Shown here piece after piece: positions 47,768 to 56,844 of a DNA stretch of 64,000 bases. The position numbers were made by a program, and so were the translations under genes. Each line of letters opens with the position of its first letter. Position 1 is the stretch's first letter. Origin of the DNA: a bacterium. Its GTDB lineage: Bacteria > Bacillota > Clostridia > Lachnospirales > Lachnospiraceae. The DNA is taken from assembly GCA_023664305.1 (NCBI GenBank), contig JAMPFT010000020.1, positions 1 through 64,000 of the forward strand. Direction: 5' to 3'. Below the pieces are notes generated by a model. It was not told where the DNA came from, made no database searches, and saw nothing but the letters and a program-made list of their open reading frames with translations.

Positions 47768-50065
47768 CTATACCTTTCCCACCGTAAAATTAATTTCTGC
47801 TTCCAGAGTGGAGGGAACCGGCGCATTACTGTTACGCAGCTTCTGTTTCAACATCTCCAGACGGTGGACGCGCTGGCCCGCAAGAATCTTCTGGCGGCCC
47901 ATCATCTCCGTGTAGATGGGGTTCTGCTCCATGGTTGCCGCCAGCGGGGCGGGGAAAGGACAGTAGGTGAAGAGGATTCTTCTCGCCACCTTGTTCAGCC
48001 TCGGAGAACCGCTTCCCTCGAACAGCACCCAGACGATATAGTCGCGTACAAACATTTCCTTGAAGCTGTTCTTCGCGCGCTGCAGGCTGTTGCGGATGCG
48101 TTCCTTGGCCTCGCCGCTCAACTCCTGATTCTTCCGGAAGAACTGGATATAATCGAAATACTCGCTTGTCAGAGAGCGCTCCGACACGTCGTTCCAGCGG
48201 CTGCCCTGTACGCGCTTGCACATCTCCCAGCGAAATTCTCCGGTGAGCCGGACGAGAGTGGTGTTGATGTCTTCCATGTGGAAGATGGAGAAGAACATTC
48301 TGCCGGGCGAGTTGCGCTTTTTCCCTTCGATCTCCTGCCACATGACGCCGCGGATTCCCACATTCGGCATCAGGATGATATCCGGCAGAAATTCCAGATG
48401 GATGGTCTCCTTTCCCATGGCGTCCATATTGTCATAGTCCAGACTTTCCCGATAGAAAGCGGAATAGTCGATGGACTTTATCATTTCAAAAGCCTTGCTG
48501 ATCTGAGCGGCGGTGACAAAGGCGGTGTTCAGATCCTTCAGCACCGTATCCTCTGAGAAGAGCGGGCAGAAGGTAGTAATGCGGCCGCAGGTGATCTTGT
48601 TGACCTGGGGGAACATGTTCTGCATCTCGAAACGCACCTTGCTCATGGGATCGTTTTCCATGGCCGCCATTTCCGCCGCGGTGATATTGCCGCTGGACTT
48701 TTGCTTGTGGATATAGTCCGTATAGTCTTCGTCAAACTCATTCCGGCTGGGATTTTTTTCGCCGCTGTAAACGGCCAGCAGCCAGTGGTAGAGCGTGTAG
48801 ACGCCGAAGCTGCTCCGGTTTTCCATGCCGCAGGCCAGATTGTAAAGCTTGGGGCAGTTGGCCGGGCCGGCCAGCTCCTCGTCCACATAGCCGAAGAACA
48901 AAAACATCTTTACGGCGACGGGAATGTGGGGGGTGAGGACGGATTTTTCGAAGACGGCGGAATAGAGCGAATAAAATTCGTCCGTCAGCTTTCTGCGCAG
49001 GCGGATGCTCTTGTCGTCCATGGCGCTGCGGTCCTCCAGCTCCTTATACTCGCCCACATGCTGACGGAAGGAAGCGGCTGCCTCCGAACCAAACTCCGCG
49101 TATTCCAGGATGGCGTCCAGAGAACCGGAGAGCTCCCGGGTGATAGCGGCAGACACGCCGTCTTTCTTTTCGGAGTCGGCATTTTCCGGCGCGGGGGCAT
49201 TCTGCCGGTTGAGACTGCTGCGGAAGCTGTTGATCCGGGCGCTTACCTTAGGCTTGTCCAGGGACGGATCATTTTCAAACTGGCTTATGATTCTAAGGAT
49301 ATCCCGGTAAAGCCCCTCGGCGTCCTCGTTGTTCTGGCCGAGACGCAGATACAGGGAGGAGAACTGCTCGAAAAGATCGTCTCCGGAGGCGCTGAAATAA
49401 CAGCCTGCCACGGAGGCGCAGTACTGGGACTGCTCCTCCAGCACGGAGAAGATAGCGCGGAAATCCCGGCCGCCCCTGCGCAGCAGCCCTATGGATACCC
49501 CCGGCTCCTGCATCAGCGCTTTGGTGGTTTCCCCCGTGCGGGAATAGATATGGTGCAGACCGAGATAATAGGCGTTCAGCCAGTCGTCGGGCGTATCCTC
49601 CCCCAACAGGGCGCCCAGATCGTCCGCGTTGCCTCCCGTGCGGGGCTGGATGCGGTAACGGCTGCAAAGAGCGTCGTATTTTGCGTAGTCCTCCGTCAGA
49701 TTCTGATGGAGACTGGTGCATTTCATTTCCGAAAGGGAGCTCTGTTCCTGCAGCATGGTGATCTGGCTGAACAGGGACAGCAAAAACAGTCTTGTTATAT
49801 CGGGATGCTTCTGCAAGAGATCATCCAGAGAGTCCATGGATTTTAAGGGATAGGAAAGAACGGTGGTTTCCTCCAGCACCGTGTACCCCAGAAAGTGAAC
49901 CTCGGAGTTCAATTCGCAGATCCCGATGACCTCGCCTTTCCCGATCTGATAAGCGCCGCCGGGATATTCTACCGAGACCTTGCCTTTTGTGATCATGTGG
50001 AGAGCCGTCACGGGCTGTCCGACCTCATAAAGACGTCTCCCCTTTTCCAGTGTAGTTCCTGCCAT
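47768..50065 (-). CDS. Large protein with N-terminal cyclic-nucleotide-binding-like domain
   Basis: Residues of about 1-95 form a Crp/cNMP-binding beta-barrel (TTLEKGRRLYEVGQPVTALHMITKGKVSVEYPGGAYQIGKGEVIGI...), but I do not see the usual arginine-bearing phosphate cassette, so ligand binding is uncertain. The rest, about 670 residues, is largely helical, with no helix-turn-helix and no membrane segments, and contains several conserved-looking blocks (KMFLFFGYVDEEL, ITCGRITTFCPLFSEDTV, FLPDIILMPNVGIRGVMWQEIEGKKR, FRWEMCKRVQGSRWNDVSERSLTSEY). I recognise no family. ATG 50065 follows AGAGGT. A TATAAT at 50135-50140 (minus strand) may be its promoter. Confidence 0.75.
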   Translation of the reverse strand: MAGTTLEKGRRLYEVGQPVTALHMITKGKVSVEYPGGAYQIGKGEVIGICELNSEVHFLGYTVLEETTVLSYPLKSMDSLDDLLQKHPDITRLFLLSLFSQITMLQEQSSLSEMKCTSLHQNLTEDYAKYDALCSRYRIQPRTGGNADDLGALLGEDTPDDWLNAYYLGLHHIYSRTGETTKALMQEPGVSIGLLRRGGRDFRAIFSVLEEQSQYCASVAGCYFSASGDDLFEQFSSLYLRLGQNNEDAEGLYRDILRIISQFENDPSLDKPKVSARINSFRSSLNRQNAPAPENADSEKKDGVSAAITRELSGSLDAILEYAEFGSEAAASFRQHVGEYKELEDRSAMDDKSIRLRRKLTDEFYSLYSAVFEKSVLTPHIPVAVKMFLFFGYVDEELAGPANCPKLYNLACGMENRSSFGVYTLYHWLLAVYSGEKNPSRNEFDEDYTDYIHKQKSSGNITAAEMAAMENDPMSKVRFEMQNMFPQVNKITCGRITTFCPLFSEDTVLKDLNTAFVTAAQISKAFEMIKSIDYSAFYRESLDYDNMDAMGKETIHLEFLPDIILMPNVGIRGVMWQEIEGKKRNSPGRMFFSIFHMEDINTTLVRLTGEFRWEMCKRVQGSRWNDVSERSLTSEYFDYIQFFRKNQELSGEAKERIRNSLQRAKNSFKEMFVRDYIVWVLFEGSGSPRLNKVARRILFTYCPFPAPLAATMEQNPIYTEMMGRQKILAGQRVHRLEMLKQKLRNSNAPVPSTLEAEINFTVGKV

Positions 50066-50134
50066 TTTTGTTTACCTCTTATTCCGATACTGAATTAACG
50101 CCCGGGAGAAACGTTTCCGAACGCCAATTCTTAT

Positions 50135-50140
50135 TATACA
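50135..50140 (-). promoter_or_regulatory. -10 box upstream of the 50065 gene
   Basis: TATAAT on the minus strand with only a poor -35 at 17 bp. A plus-strand TGATAAAAT (hexamer 50186-50191, extended -10) lies nearby and could serve the divergent 50252 gene. Confidence 0.4.
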
Positions 50141-50251
50141 ACATAATCTCTGTAATTTTCTACTGTACTTTTAACAAAAATGTGATAAAATAAAAATACA
50201 TATGTGTCATTTTTTGTATGCGGCAGAAAGATAGGAAAGAGAGAGGCAGCC

Positions 50252-50719
50252 ATGGAGACAAACGCGGAGTACAGAGAGCAGCTTCTAAAGAAGTATAAGC
50301 AGTCGGTGATGCCGCTGCTGCGTTATCTTCCCTGGTTTGAAAAAAACAGGGGACAGAATGTCAGCGGATTTTATGAGGGGCCGGAGATGTCGGAACACGC
50401 CATGAGTATCCCGGTGTACGATTCCACGCTGATGAGCTTTGTGAAGGAGGCGGGAGCTTCCCCGCTGATGGATAGGAATTATCTGTATACTTATACCCGA
50501 AACCACATCCGCACACACGCGGATGAGAGAAGGATGATCGCGTCGGCGGAGCTGAAGGACTGGGATATTCTGAGGGGGATTCTTTCCAAATATGTGATGG
50601 GCGGCAGGACAAAGAGCGTGCTGTGGGCGCAGGGCGTCCAGGAGGATATTTTCCGCCTGACGCTGCAGCGGATGCGGGATATTCTGGAGTTTTGGGACAG
50701 ACCGCTGGACGTGAAATAG
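50252..50719 (+). CDS. Hypothetical protein, 155 residues
   Basis: The soluble protein (METNAEYREQLLKKYKQSVMPLLRYLPWFEKNRGQ...) carries the patches SIPVYDSTLMSFVKEA and YTRNHIRTHADERRMI, and ends in a helix (FRLTLQRMRDILEFWDR). The layout resembles short clostridial proteins of a family of unknown function; I cannot name a role. ATG 50252 with GAGAGG upstream is preferred to the earlier 50204 frame. It is followed 50 bp later by a TetR gene on the same strand, so the two may be co-transcribed. Confidence 0.7.
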   Translation: METNAEYREQLLKKYKQSVMPLLRYLPWFEKNRGQNVSGFYEGPEMSEHAMSIPVYDSTLMSFVKEAGASPLMDRNYLYTYTRNHIRTHADERRMIASAELKDWDILRGILSKYVMGGRTKSVLWAQGVQEDIFRLTLQRMRDILEFWDRPLDVK

Positions 50720-50769
50720 GGAAAAAGGCGCGGACTTTTGCGTCGCGAAATACGGAAACGAGGGGAAAG

Positions 50770-51354
50770 ATGGGAGAAAAATCGGTACAGAAGAAGAAAT
50801 TTATACTGGAGACGGCAAGAAAGGTATTTGTGGAAAAGGGGTTTAAAAAAGTCACGATGAAGGATATCGTGGAGGCCTGCGGGATCAGCCGGGGGGGCCT
50901 GTATCTTTATTTCGACAATACCAGCCAGATTTTTCTCGAGGTGATGAAGCTGGAGAGCGAGGAGACGGACGACGTCTTTTCCGATAATATCACGGAGGAC
51001 GCCACGGCGGCGGACATCCTGATCCTGTTCCTGCAGGAGCAGAAAAAGGAGCTTCTGCGGAAAAAGGATACGCTCACACAGGCTGTTTACGAATATTATT
51101 TTGAGGCGAGGCCGGGGAAAAAGGACAATGTGCTGAGAAAACAGTTTGACTCTGCCTGCAAGATCATCGAGAAGCTGATCGAGACGGGGGTGGAGAACGG
51201 AGAATTTTTCTGCGAGGACTGTCAGGGGACGGCGCGGAATATCATGTTTGTCCTGGAGGGACTGAAAATTTCGGCCCAGACCATCGGCATCACGTCGGAT
51301 ACGGTGGACCGTGAGATTCTGTTTATATTGGGGTCGCTGGGCGTGGAAATGTAA
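50770..51354 (+). CDS. TetR-family transcriptional repressor
   Basis: The 194-residue protein has a clear TetR helix-turn-helix (FILETARKVFVEKGFKKVTMKDIVEACGISRGGLYLYFDN) and a helical ligand/dimerisation half. Its natural target is not next to it: it is followed by purL 47 bp downstream, for which a TetR regulator would be unusual. ATG 50770 follows GAGGGGAAAG; the longer frame from 50623 reads through the preceding gene and is rejected. A transporter-type target elsewhere is plausible. Confidence 0.9.
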   Translation: MGEKSVQKKKFILETARKVFVEKGFKKVTMKDIVEACGISRGGLYLYFDNTSQIFLEVMKLESEETDDVFSDNITEDATAADILILFLQEQKKELLRKKDTLTQAVYEYYFEARPGKKDNVLRKQFDSACKIIEKLIETGVENGEFFCEDCQGTARNIMFVLEGLKISAQTIGITSDTVDREILFILGSLGVEM

Positions 51355-51401
51355 AGGCGCCGGAGAGCGTTCGCCGTTAATGCGGCAGGAGGAGTGCAGA
51401 C

Positions 51402-54400
51402 ATGGGAAATGTCAGGCGGATTTATGTGGAGAAAAAGGAGCCTTACGCGGTAAAGGCGAAGGAACTGCACGAGGAATTGAAAAATTATCTGGGAATCGAC
51501 GTGGAGGGCGTCAGGGTATTTATCCGCTACGATGTGGAAAATATTTCCGACGGGGTCTTTGAGACGGCCTGCAGGACCGTGTTCTCGGAACCCCCGGTGG
51601 ATGAATTGTTTCGAGAGACGATTGAGATACCGGAGAACGGCAGGGTTTTCTCGGTGGAATTTCTGCCGGGGCAGTTTGACCAGCGGGCGGATTCCGCGGT
51701 GCAGTGCGTCCGGTTTTTGCGGGAGGATGAGGATCCGGTCATCCGCACTGCCGTGACCTATCTGATTCTGGGAGACATCACCGAGGAGGAATTTGCGCGG
51801 ATCAAGTCCTACTGTATCAACCCCGTGGATTCCAGGGAGACGGGACTGAAAAAGCCGGACACCCTGATCACGGTCTTTGACGAGCCGGCGGATATCGCGG
51901 TGCTGGAAGGGTTTTCGCAGATGGAGGAGACGGAGCTTAAAGAGCTTTACGGTTCCCTGTCTCTGGCTATGACCTTCCGGGATTTTCTGCATATCCGGAA
52001 TTATTTCAGGGACGACGAGAGGCGCGACCCGTCTGTGACGGAGATCCGCGTGCTGGATACTTACTGGTCCGATCACTGCCGTCACACGACCTTTTCCACC
52101 GAGCTTACCGGCGTGAAATTCGGCGAGGGATATTACCGCACGCCCATGGAGACCGCCTATCGGAGTTATCTGGATACCAGGGAGGAGATCTTTGCCGGAA
52201 GAGAAGATAAATTTGTCTGCCTGATGGATCTGGCGCTTATGGCGATGCGGAAATTAAAGAAGGACGGCAGACTGACCGATATGGAGGAGTCGGAGGAGAT
52301 CAACGCCTGTTCCGTGGTGGTTCCCGTGGAGATGGATTACGGGGATCACAAAGAGACGGAGGAATGGCTGGTCTTTTTCAAAAACGAGACGCACAATCAC
52401 CCTACGGAAATCGAGCCCTTCGGAGGAGCGGCAACCTGTCTGGGCGGCGCGATCCGGGATCCGCTTTCCGGCAGGGGTTATGTCTATCAGGCCATGCGCG
52501 TCACCGGCGCGGCGGATCCTACGGTTCCCGTATCGGAGACCTTAAAGGGAAAGCTGTCCCAGAAGAAGCTGGTGCGTGGGGCGGCAGGAGGCTACTCCTC
52601 CTACGGGAATCAGATCGGCCTGGCGACCGGTTATGTCAAGGAAATCTATCATCCGGATTATGTGGCGAAGCGGATGGAGATCGGCGCGGTCATGGGCGCG
52701 GCGCCCAGACGCAACGTGATCCGGGAGAGCTCGAAGCCCGGCGATATCATTATCCTTTTGGGAGGACGCACGGGCCGCGACGGCTGCGGCGGCGCGACGG
52801 GATCCTCCAAGGTACATACGGAAAGCTCCATCGAGACCTGCGGCGCGGAGGTGCAGAAGGGAAACGCTCCCACCGAGCGCAAGATCCAGAGGCTGTTCCG
52901 CAGGGCAGAGGTGAGCAGAATCATCAAAAAATGTAACGATTTCGGCGCGGGAGGCGTGTCCGTGGCCATCGGGGAGCTGGCGGACGGGCTGACCGTGGAT
53001 CTGGATAAGGTGCCGAAGAAATACGCGGGTCTGGACGGCACGGAGCTTGCCATCTCCGAGTCCCAGGAGCGTATGGCGGTGGTAGTGGATCCCGGGAATG
53101 TGGAAAAGTTCCTGGCCTACGCGGCGGAGGAGAACCTAGAGGCGGTGGCCGTAGCTGAGGTTACGGAGGACCCCAGGCTGGTGCTGACCTGGAGAGGGAA
53201 AAAGATCGTTGACTTAAAGAGGGCCTTTTTGGATACGAACGGCGCGCATCAGGAGGCCTCCGTGGAGGTGGAAATCCCCGATGAGAAGGGAAATTACTTT
53301 AAGAAATGGGCGGTTCCGGCGGCAGGGGAAAAGCTGAAGCAGGGCGATGTGAAGGGAGCCTGGCTGACGTTATTGGGGGATCTGAACGTCTGCTCCCAAA
53401 AAGGTCTGGTAGAGATGTTTGACTCCTCCATCGGCGCGGGCAGCGTGCTGATGCCTTACGGCGGAGTGCATCAGCTGACGGAGACGCAGGCCATGGCGGC
53501 AAAGCTCCCCGTGTCGGAGGGAAAGACCGATACGGTTACGGTGATGAGCTTTGGCTTTGATCCCTATCTGTCCTCTTGGAGCCCTTATCACGGCGCGGTC
53601 TATGCGGTGGTGGAGTCCATGGCAAAGATCGTTGCCTCCGGCGGCGACCCCTCCCGCATCCGTTTTACCTTTCAGGAGTATTTCCGCAGGATGACGGAGG
53701 ATCCGAAGCGCTGGAGCCAGCCCTTTGCGGCTCTGCTGGGCGCTTATGACGCACAGATCGGGTTCGGGCTTCCCTCCATCGGCGGAAAGGACAGCATGTC
53801 CGGCACCTTCAACGATATCGACGTGCCGCCTACGCTGGTCTCCTTTGCGGTAGATATCGCAAAGAGCGGGGAGATTGTGACGCCGGAGCTGAAAAAACCC
53901 GGAAACAGGCTGGTCCGGTTTGCCGTCGAAAAGGACGACTATGACATTCCCATGTATGACGCGGTGACGGAAATGTACCGTAAAATACACCGCCTAACAG
54001 TAGAGGGGACGGTGGTGTCGGCCTATGCGACGGATTCCAAAGGCGTGGCGGCCGCTCTGTCAAAGATGGCCTTCGGCAACGGACTGGGCGTTTTAATCGA
54101 CGGCGGTGTGGAGCCGGAGAGACTGTTTACAAACGGGCTGGGAGATATTCTGGCGGAGATTCCGGCAGACAGGATGGCGGCGCTGGACGCTGCAGAGATA
54201 GATTACACGCTGATCGGAACGGTTACGCAGGAGCCCTCCGTCACCGTCGGAGAGACAAAAATCCCGCTGCAGGAAGCTTTGGAGGCGTGGACGGGGAAGC
54301 TGGAGAAGGTGTTTGCCACAAAGGCCGTCCGGGAGACTGCGCCTGTGGAGAGCCCGCTCTATCGGACGGACCGGGTTTATGTCTGCAAAAACAGGGTGGC

Positions 54401-55202
54401 AAAGCCCACGGTGTTTATACCGGTGTTCCCCGGAACGAACTGCGAGTACGACAGCGCGAAGGCCTTTGAACGGGCGGGCGCCAATGTGGTGACCAGGGTT
54501 TTCCGCAATCTGAGCGCCCGGGACATCCGCGAGTCCGTGGATGCGTTTGAAAAGGATATCGCCCAGGCGCAGATTATCATGTTCCCGGGAGGATTTTCGG
54601 CCGGAGACGAGCCGGACGGCAGCGCCAAGTTTTTTGCAACCGCGTTCCGGAACGAAAAGCTGAAGGAAGCGGTCGGGAAGCTTTTGCAGGAGCGGGACGG
54701 TCTGGCGCTGGGGATCTGTAACGGTTTCCAGGCCCTGATCAAGCTGGGGCTGGTCCCGAACGGCGAGATTCTGGGGCAGAAGGAGGATTCGCCTACCCTG
54801 ACCTTTAACACCGTCAACCGTCATATCTCCAAGATGGTTTACACCCGGGTCGTGTCCGACAAATCGCCATGGCTTCGGGGCGCAGAGCTGGGCGGCGTAT
54901 ACTGCAATCCCGCCTCTCACGGGGAAGGCCGGTTTGTGGCGTCGAAGGAGTGGATTGACAGGCTGTTTGCAAACGGACAGGTGGCCACTCAGTATTGCGA
55001 CCCGCAGGGACGTGTCTCCATGGACGAAGAGTACAACATCAACGGTTCCTACTGCGCCATCGAGGGAATTACTTCCCCGGACGGCCGGGTTTTGGGCAAG
55101 ATGGCCCATTCCGAGAGAAGAGGGGACGCCGTTGCGGTGAATATTTACGGGCGGCAGGATATCCGGATCTTTGAATCCGGCGTGGAGTATTTCAGAGGTT
55201 AA
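51402..55202 (+). CDS. purL: Phosphoribosylformylglycinamidine synthase, long (PurL/PurSLQ-fusion) type
   Basis: The 1266-residue enzyme makes FGAM from FGAR, glutamine and ATP in purine synthesis. It has an N-terminal PurS-like domain, two AIR-synthetase-type halves (DHCRHTTFSTEL; KNETHNHPTEIEPFGGAATCLGGAIRDPLSGRG; GIGGKDSMSGTF) and a C-terminal class I glutamine amidotransferase (FPGGFSAGDEPDGS, catalytic Cys in ALGICNGFQ). It is therefore the one-chain enzyme as in enteric bacteria rather than the three-chain PurS/L/Q of Bacillus. AGGAGG precedes ATG. Other purine genes are not in the window. Confidence 0.95.
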   Translation: MGNVRRIYVEKKEPYAVKAKELHEELKNYLGIDVEGVRVFIRYDVENISDGVFETACRTVFSEPPVDELFRETIEIPENGRVFSVEFLPGQFDQRADSAVQCVRFLREDEDPVIRTAVTYLILGDITEEEFARIKSYCINPVDSRETGLKKPDTLITVFDEPADIAVLEGFSQMEETELKELYGSLSLAMTFRDFLHIRNYFRDDERRDPSVTEIRVLDTYWSDHCRHTTFSTELTGVKFGEGYYRTPMETAYRSYLDTREEIFAGREDKFVCLMDLALMAMRKLKKDGRLTDMEESEEINACSVVVPVEMDYGDHKETEEWLVFFKNETHNHPTEIEPFGGAATCLGGAIRDPLSGRGYVYQAMRVTGAADPTVPVSETLKGKLSQKKLVRGAAGGYSSYGNQIGLATGYVKEIYHPDYVAKRMEIGAVMGAAPRRNVIRESSKPGDIIILLGGRTGRDGCGGATGSSKVHTESSIETCGAEVQKGNAPTERKIQRLFRRAEVSRIIKKCNDFGAGGVSVAIGELADGLTVDLDKVPKKYAGLDGTELAISESQERMAVVVDPGNVEKFLAYAAEENLEAVAVAEVTEDPRLVLTWRGKKIVDLKRAFLDTNGAHQEASVEVEIPDEKGNYFKKWAVPAAGEKLKQGDVKGAWLTLLGDLNVCSQKGLVEMFDSSIGAGSVLMPYGGVHQLTETQAMAAKLPVSEGKTDTVTVMSFGFDPYLSSWSPYHGAVYAVVESMAKIVASGGDPSRIRFTFQEYFRRMTEDPKRWSQPFAALLGAYDAQIGFGLPSIGGKDSMSGTFNDIDVPPTLVSFAVDIAKSGEIVTPELKKPGNRLVRFAVEKDDYDIPMYDAVTEMYRKIHRLTVEGTVVSAYATDSKGVAAALSKMAFGNGLGVLIDGGVEPERLFTNGLGDILAEIPADRMAALDAAEIDYTLIGTVTQEPSVTVGETKIPLQEALEAWTGKLEKVFATKAVRETAPVESPLYRTDRVYVCKNRVAKPTVFIPVFPGTNCEYDSAKAFERAGANVVTRVFRNLSARDIRESVDAFEKDIAQAQIIMFPGGFSAGDEPDGSAKFFATAFRNEKLKEAVGKLLQERDGLALGICNGFQALIKLGLVPNGEILGQKEDSPTLTFNTVNRHISKMVYTRVVSDKSPWLRGAELGGVYCNPASHGEGRFVASKEWIDRLFANGQVATQYCDPQGRVSMDEEYNINGSYCAIEGITSPDGRVLGKMAHSERRGDAVAVNIYGRQDIRIFESGVEYFRG

Positions 55203-55289
55203 AGAAAAGACGGCCTGCAGCGGCACAGGCAGACAGGAATCGATAAATTTTGGAAAGGGCGGCGTACAAGAGGCCGCAGGGTGGATGAG

Positions 55290-56516
55290 ATGTTTCTGGC
55301 ATTAATACCGTTGTTTGACGAAAAAATGGCGGTGCGCGCGTATTCTATTTTTTCGCAGAAGGATAATTTTTTCCTGAATCCGTTAAAGCTGGGTACGGGA
55401 CAGAATGACGGCGCGGCTGTCGTAGAGGGTCTGGAGCTGATCGAGAGCATGGGAATTGAGACCCTGTCGGAGGACAAGGAGATCTTTGTCCCTCTGGGGA
55501 GCATATCGGTCTTTTCCGATGTGGAGGGCCAGTGTAGCGCGCCGCATGAAAGGATCGTATTTCTGATCGACTATACGATACCGCCTGTGGAGATCTATGT
55601 GAACAGGCTGCGGGAACTGAAGGAGAAGGGCTACAAGCTGGCGGTACAGAAGCTGCCTGTGGAGGATTACGAAAACTGGCGGGAGATTCTGAAGTTAGCG
55701 GATTATATCTTTTTGAACAGCAGGAAGGTAGCCATTGAAAAGGCGAGGCAGTATTTTGCCAGGAAATATCCCGGGATCAAAATCTGCGCGGGCGGCATCG
55801 ATAACATGTACACCTTTGATTTTCTGCGGAACACCGGCAGTTACTCTCTGTATGAGGGGGATTTTTACCGCGTGCCCGTCACCAGAGGCTCCCATGAGGT
55901 GGCACCGCTCAAGGTCAATTATATCGAGCTGCTGAATGTGGTCAACAGCGAGAATTTTGAGCTGGCGGACGCGGCGAAGATTATCGGGCGGGATACGGCG
56001 CTGACCATCTCTCTGCTGAAAATGGTGAACAGGATGACGGTGAAGTCCGGCATTACCACCATCCGGCACGCGGCGGCGATGCTGGGACAGAAGGAGCTGA
56101 AGCGGTGGATCAACACCGCCGTGGTGAATGAGCTTACCGCGGACAGACCCAGCGAAATCACGAGGGTTTCCCTGCTGCGGGCCAAGTTTGCGGAGAATCT
56201 TGCGCCGTTGTTCGGCCTCGGCGGTAAGGCGGAGGAGCTGTTTTTGATGGGGCTGTTCTCCGTGCTGGATGTGATTCTGGAGAAACCCATGGAGGAGGCG
56301 CTGGAGACGGTCATGGTGTCGGAGGATATACGCAGCGTGCTTATCTCCTCGGAGGGCTGCCTTGCGCCGGTATATGATATGATGAAGCAATACGAGGCGG
56401 CAAACTGGCAGGAGGTTTCAAGACAGCTTTTGCTGGCTGAGATGGACGCGGGGCCGGTCTGCCAGGCATATGTGGACGCGCTGAAGTGGTATCGGGATCT
56501 CATGGCGGAACGGTAG
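55290..56516 (+). CDS. HDOD-domain signalling protein with degenerate EAL-like N-terminus
   Basis: The 408-residue protein has an N-terminal half (MFLALIPLFDEKMAVRAYSIFSQKDN...) similar to YuxH-type proteins with a degraded EAL-like barrel that lacks the EAL signature and catalytic acids, so it probably does not cleave c-di-GMP. Residues of about 210-400 are an HDOD domain (LLNVVNSENFELADAAKIIGRDTALTISLLKMVNRM...LGQKELKRWINTAVV). Such proteins are signalling or scaffold components. GTG 55281 and ATG 55290 are both possible; the latter is supported by AGGGTGG six bases upstream. It follows purL by 87 bp and ends before the car promoter. Confidence 0.87.
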   Translation: MFLALIPLFDEKMAVRAYSIFSQKDNFFLNPLKLGTGQNDGAAVVEGLELIESMGIETLSEDKEIFVPLGSISVFSDVEGQCSAPHERIVFLIDYTIPPVEIYVNRLRELKEKGYKLAVQKLPVEDYENWREILKLADYIFLNSRKVAIEKARQYFARKYPGIKICAGGIDNMYTFDFLRNTGSYSLYEGDFYRVPVTRGSHEVAPLKVNYIELLNVVNSENFELADAAKIIGRDTALTISLLKMVNRMTVKSGITTIRHAAAMLGQKELKRWINTAVVNELTADRPSEITRVSLLRAKFAENLAPLFGLGGKAEELFLMGLFSVLDVILEKPMEEALETVMVSEDIRSVLISSEGCLAPVYDMMKQYEAANWQEVSRQLLLAEMDAGPVCQAYVDALKWYRDLMAER

Positions 56517-56550
56517 TGCCCGGTTCCCTGAGAAAACTTTAAATTTCCTA

Positions 56551-56579
56551 TTTACGAACCGAAGGTTTTCCGCTATAAT
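56551..56579 (+). promoter_or_regulatory. Promoter of the car cluster
   Basis: TTTACG (56551-56556), 17 bp, TATAAT (56574-56579). Start near 56586, about 260 bp before carB. Confidence 0.8.
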
Positions 56580-56597
56580 GGAACGAGTATATAAACG

Positions 56598-56815
56598 CGG
56601 GACGCCTGTTAGGGGTGTCCCGGCTGAAAAAGTCCGATGACGCGGGCTTTTGGCGGAAAGAGGCGGTATACAGGATGAGGATACGGTGGACTGCGATTGC
56701 GAAGAATAAACCGACGAGCATGCCCGGAGCCTTTTGTTCCCTTTTTTCCGTTGTTGTTTCAATTTTATATTACGGTTGAAAAAAGTCAGTAAATTATTTA
56801 CTGACTTTTCTTTTC
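56598..56815 (+). promoter_or_regulatory. Car leader with hairpins and an internal terminator
   Basis: Hairpin 1 CGGGAC/GTCCCG (56598-56622), hairpin 2 AAAAGTCC/GGGCTTTT (56628-56651), then a 13-bp perfect terminator stem (AAAAGTCAGTAAA at 56781-56793 with its complement at 56797-56809) and a T-rich tail. The terminator precedes the carB ribosome site by about 15 bp, so it must be regulated, as in an attenuator. I do not see a clear PyrR box. This explains the otherwise gene-free 56517-56844 gap. Confidence 0.7.
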
Positions 56816-56844
56816 GTCAATCAGAAGAATACAGGAGGACGGTT

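Noticed and set aside
56734-56844. N-terminal extension of the first CarB
   Set aside because: These codons cover the terminator stem; the true start is behind AGGAGG at 56845.
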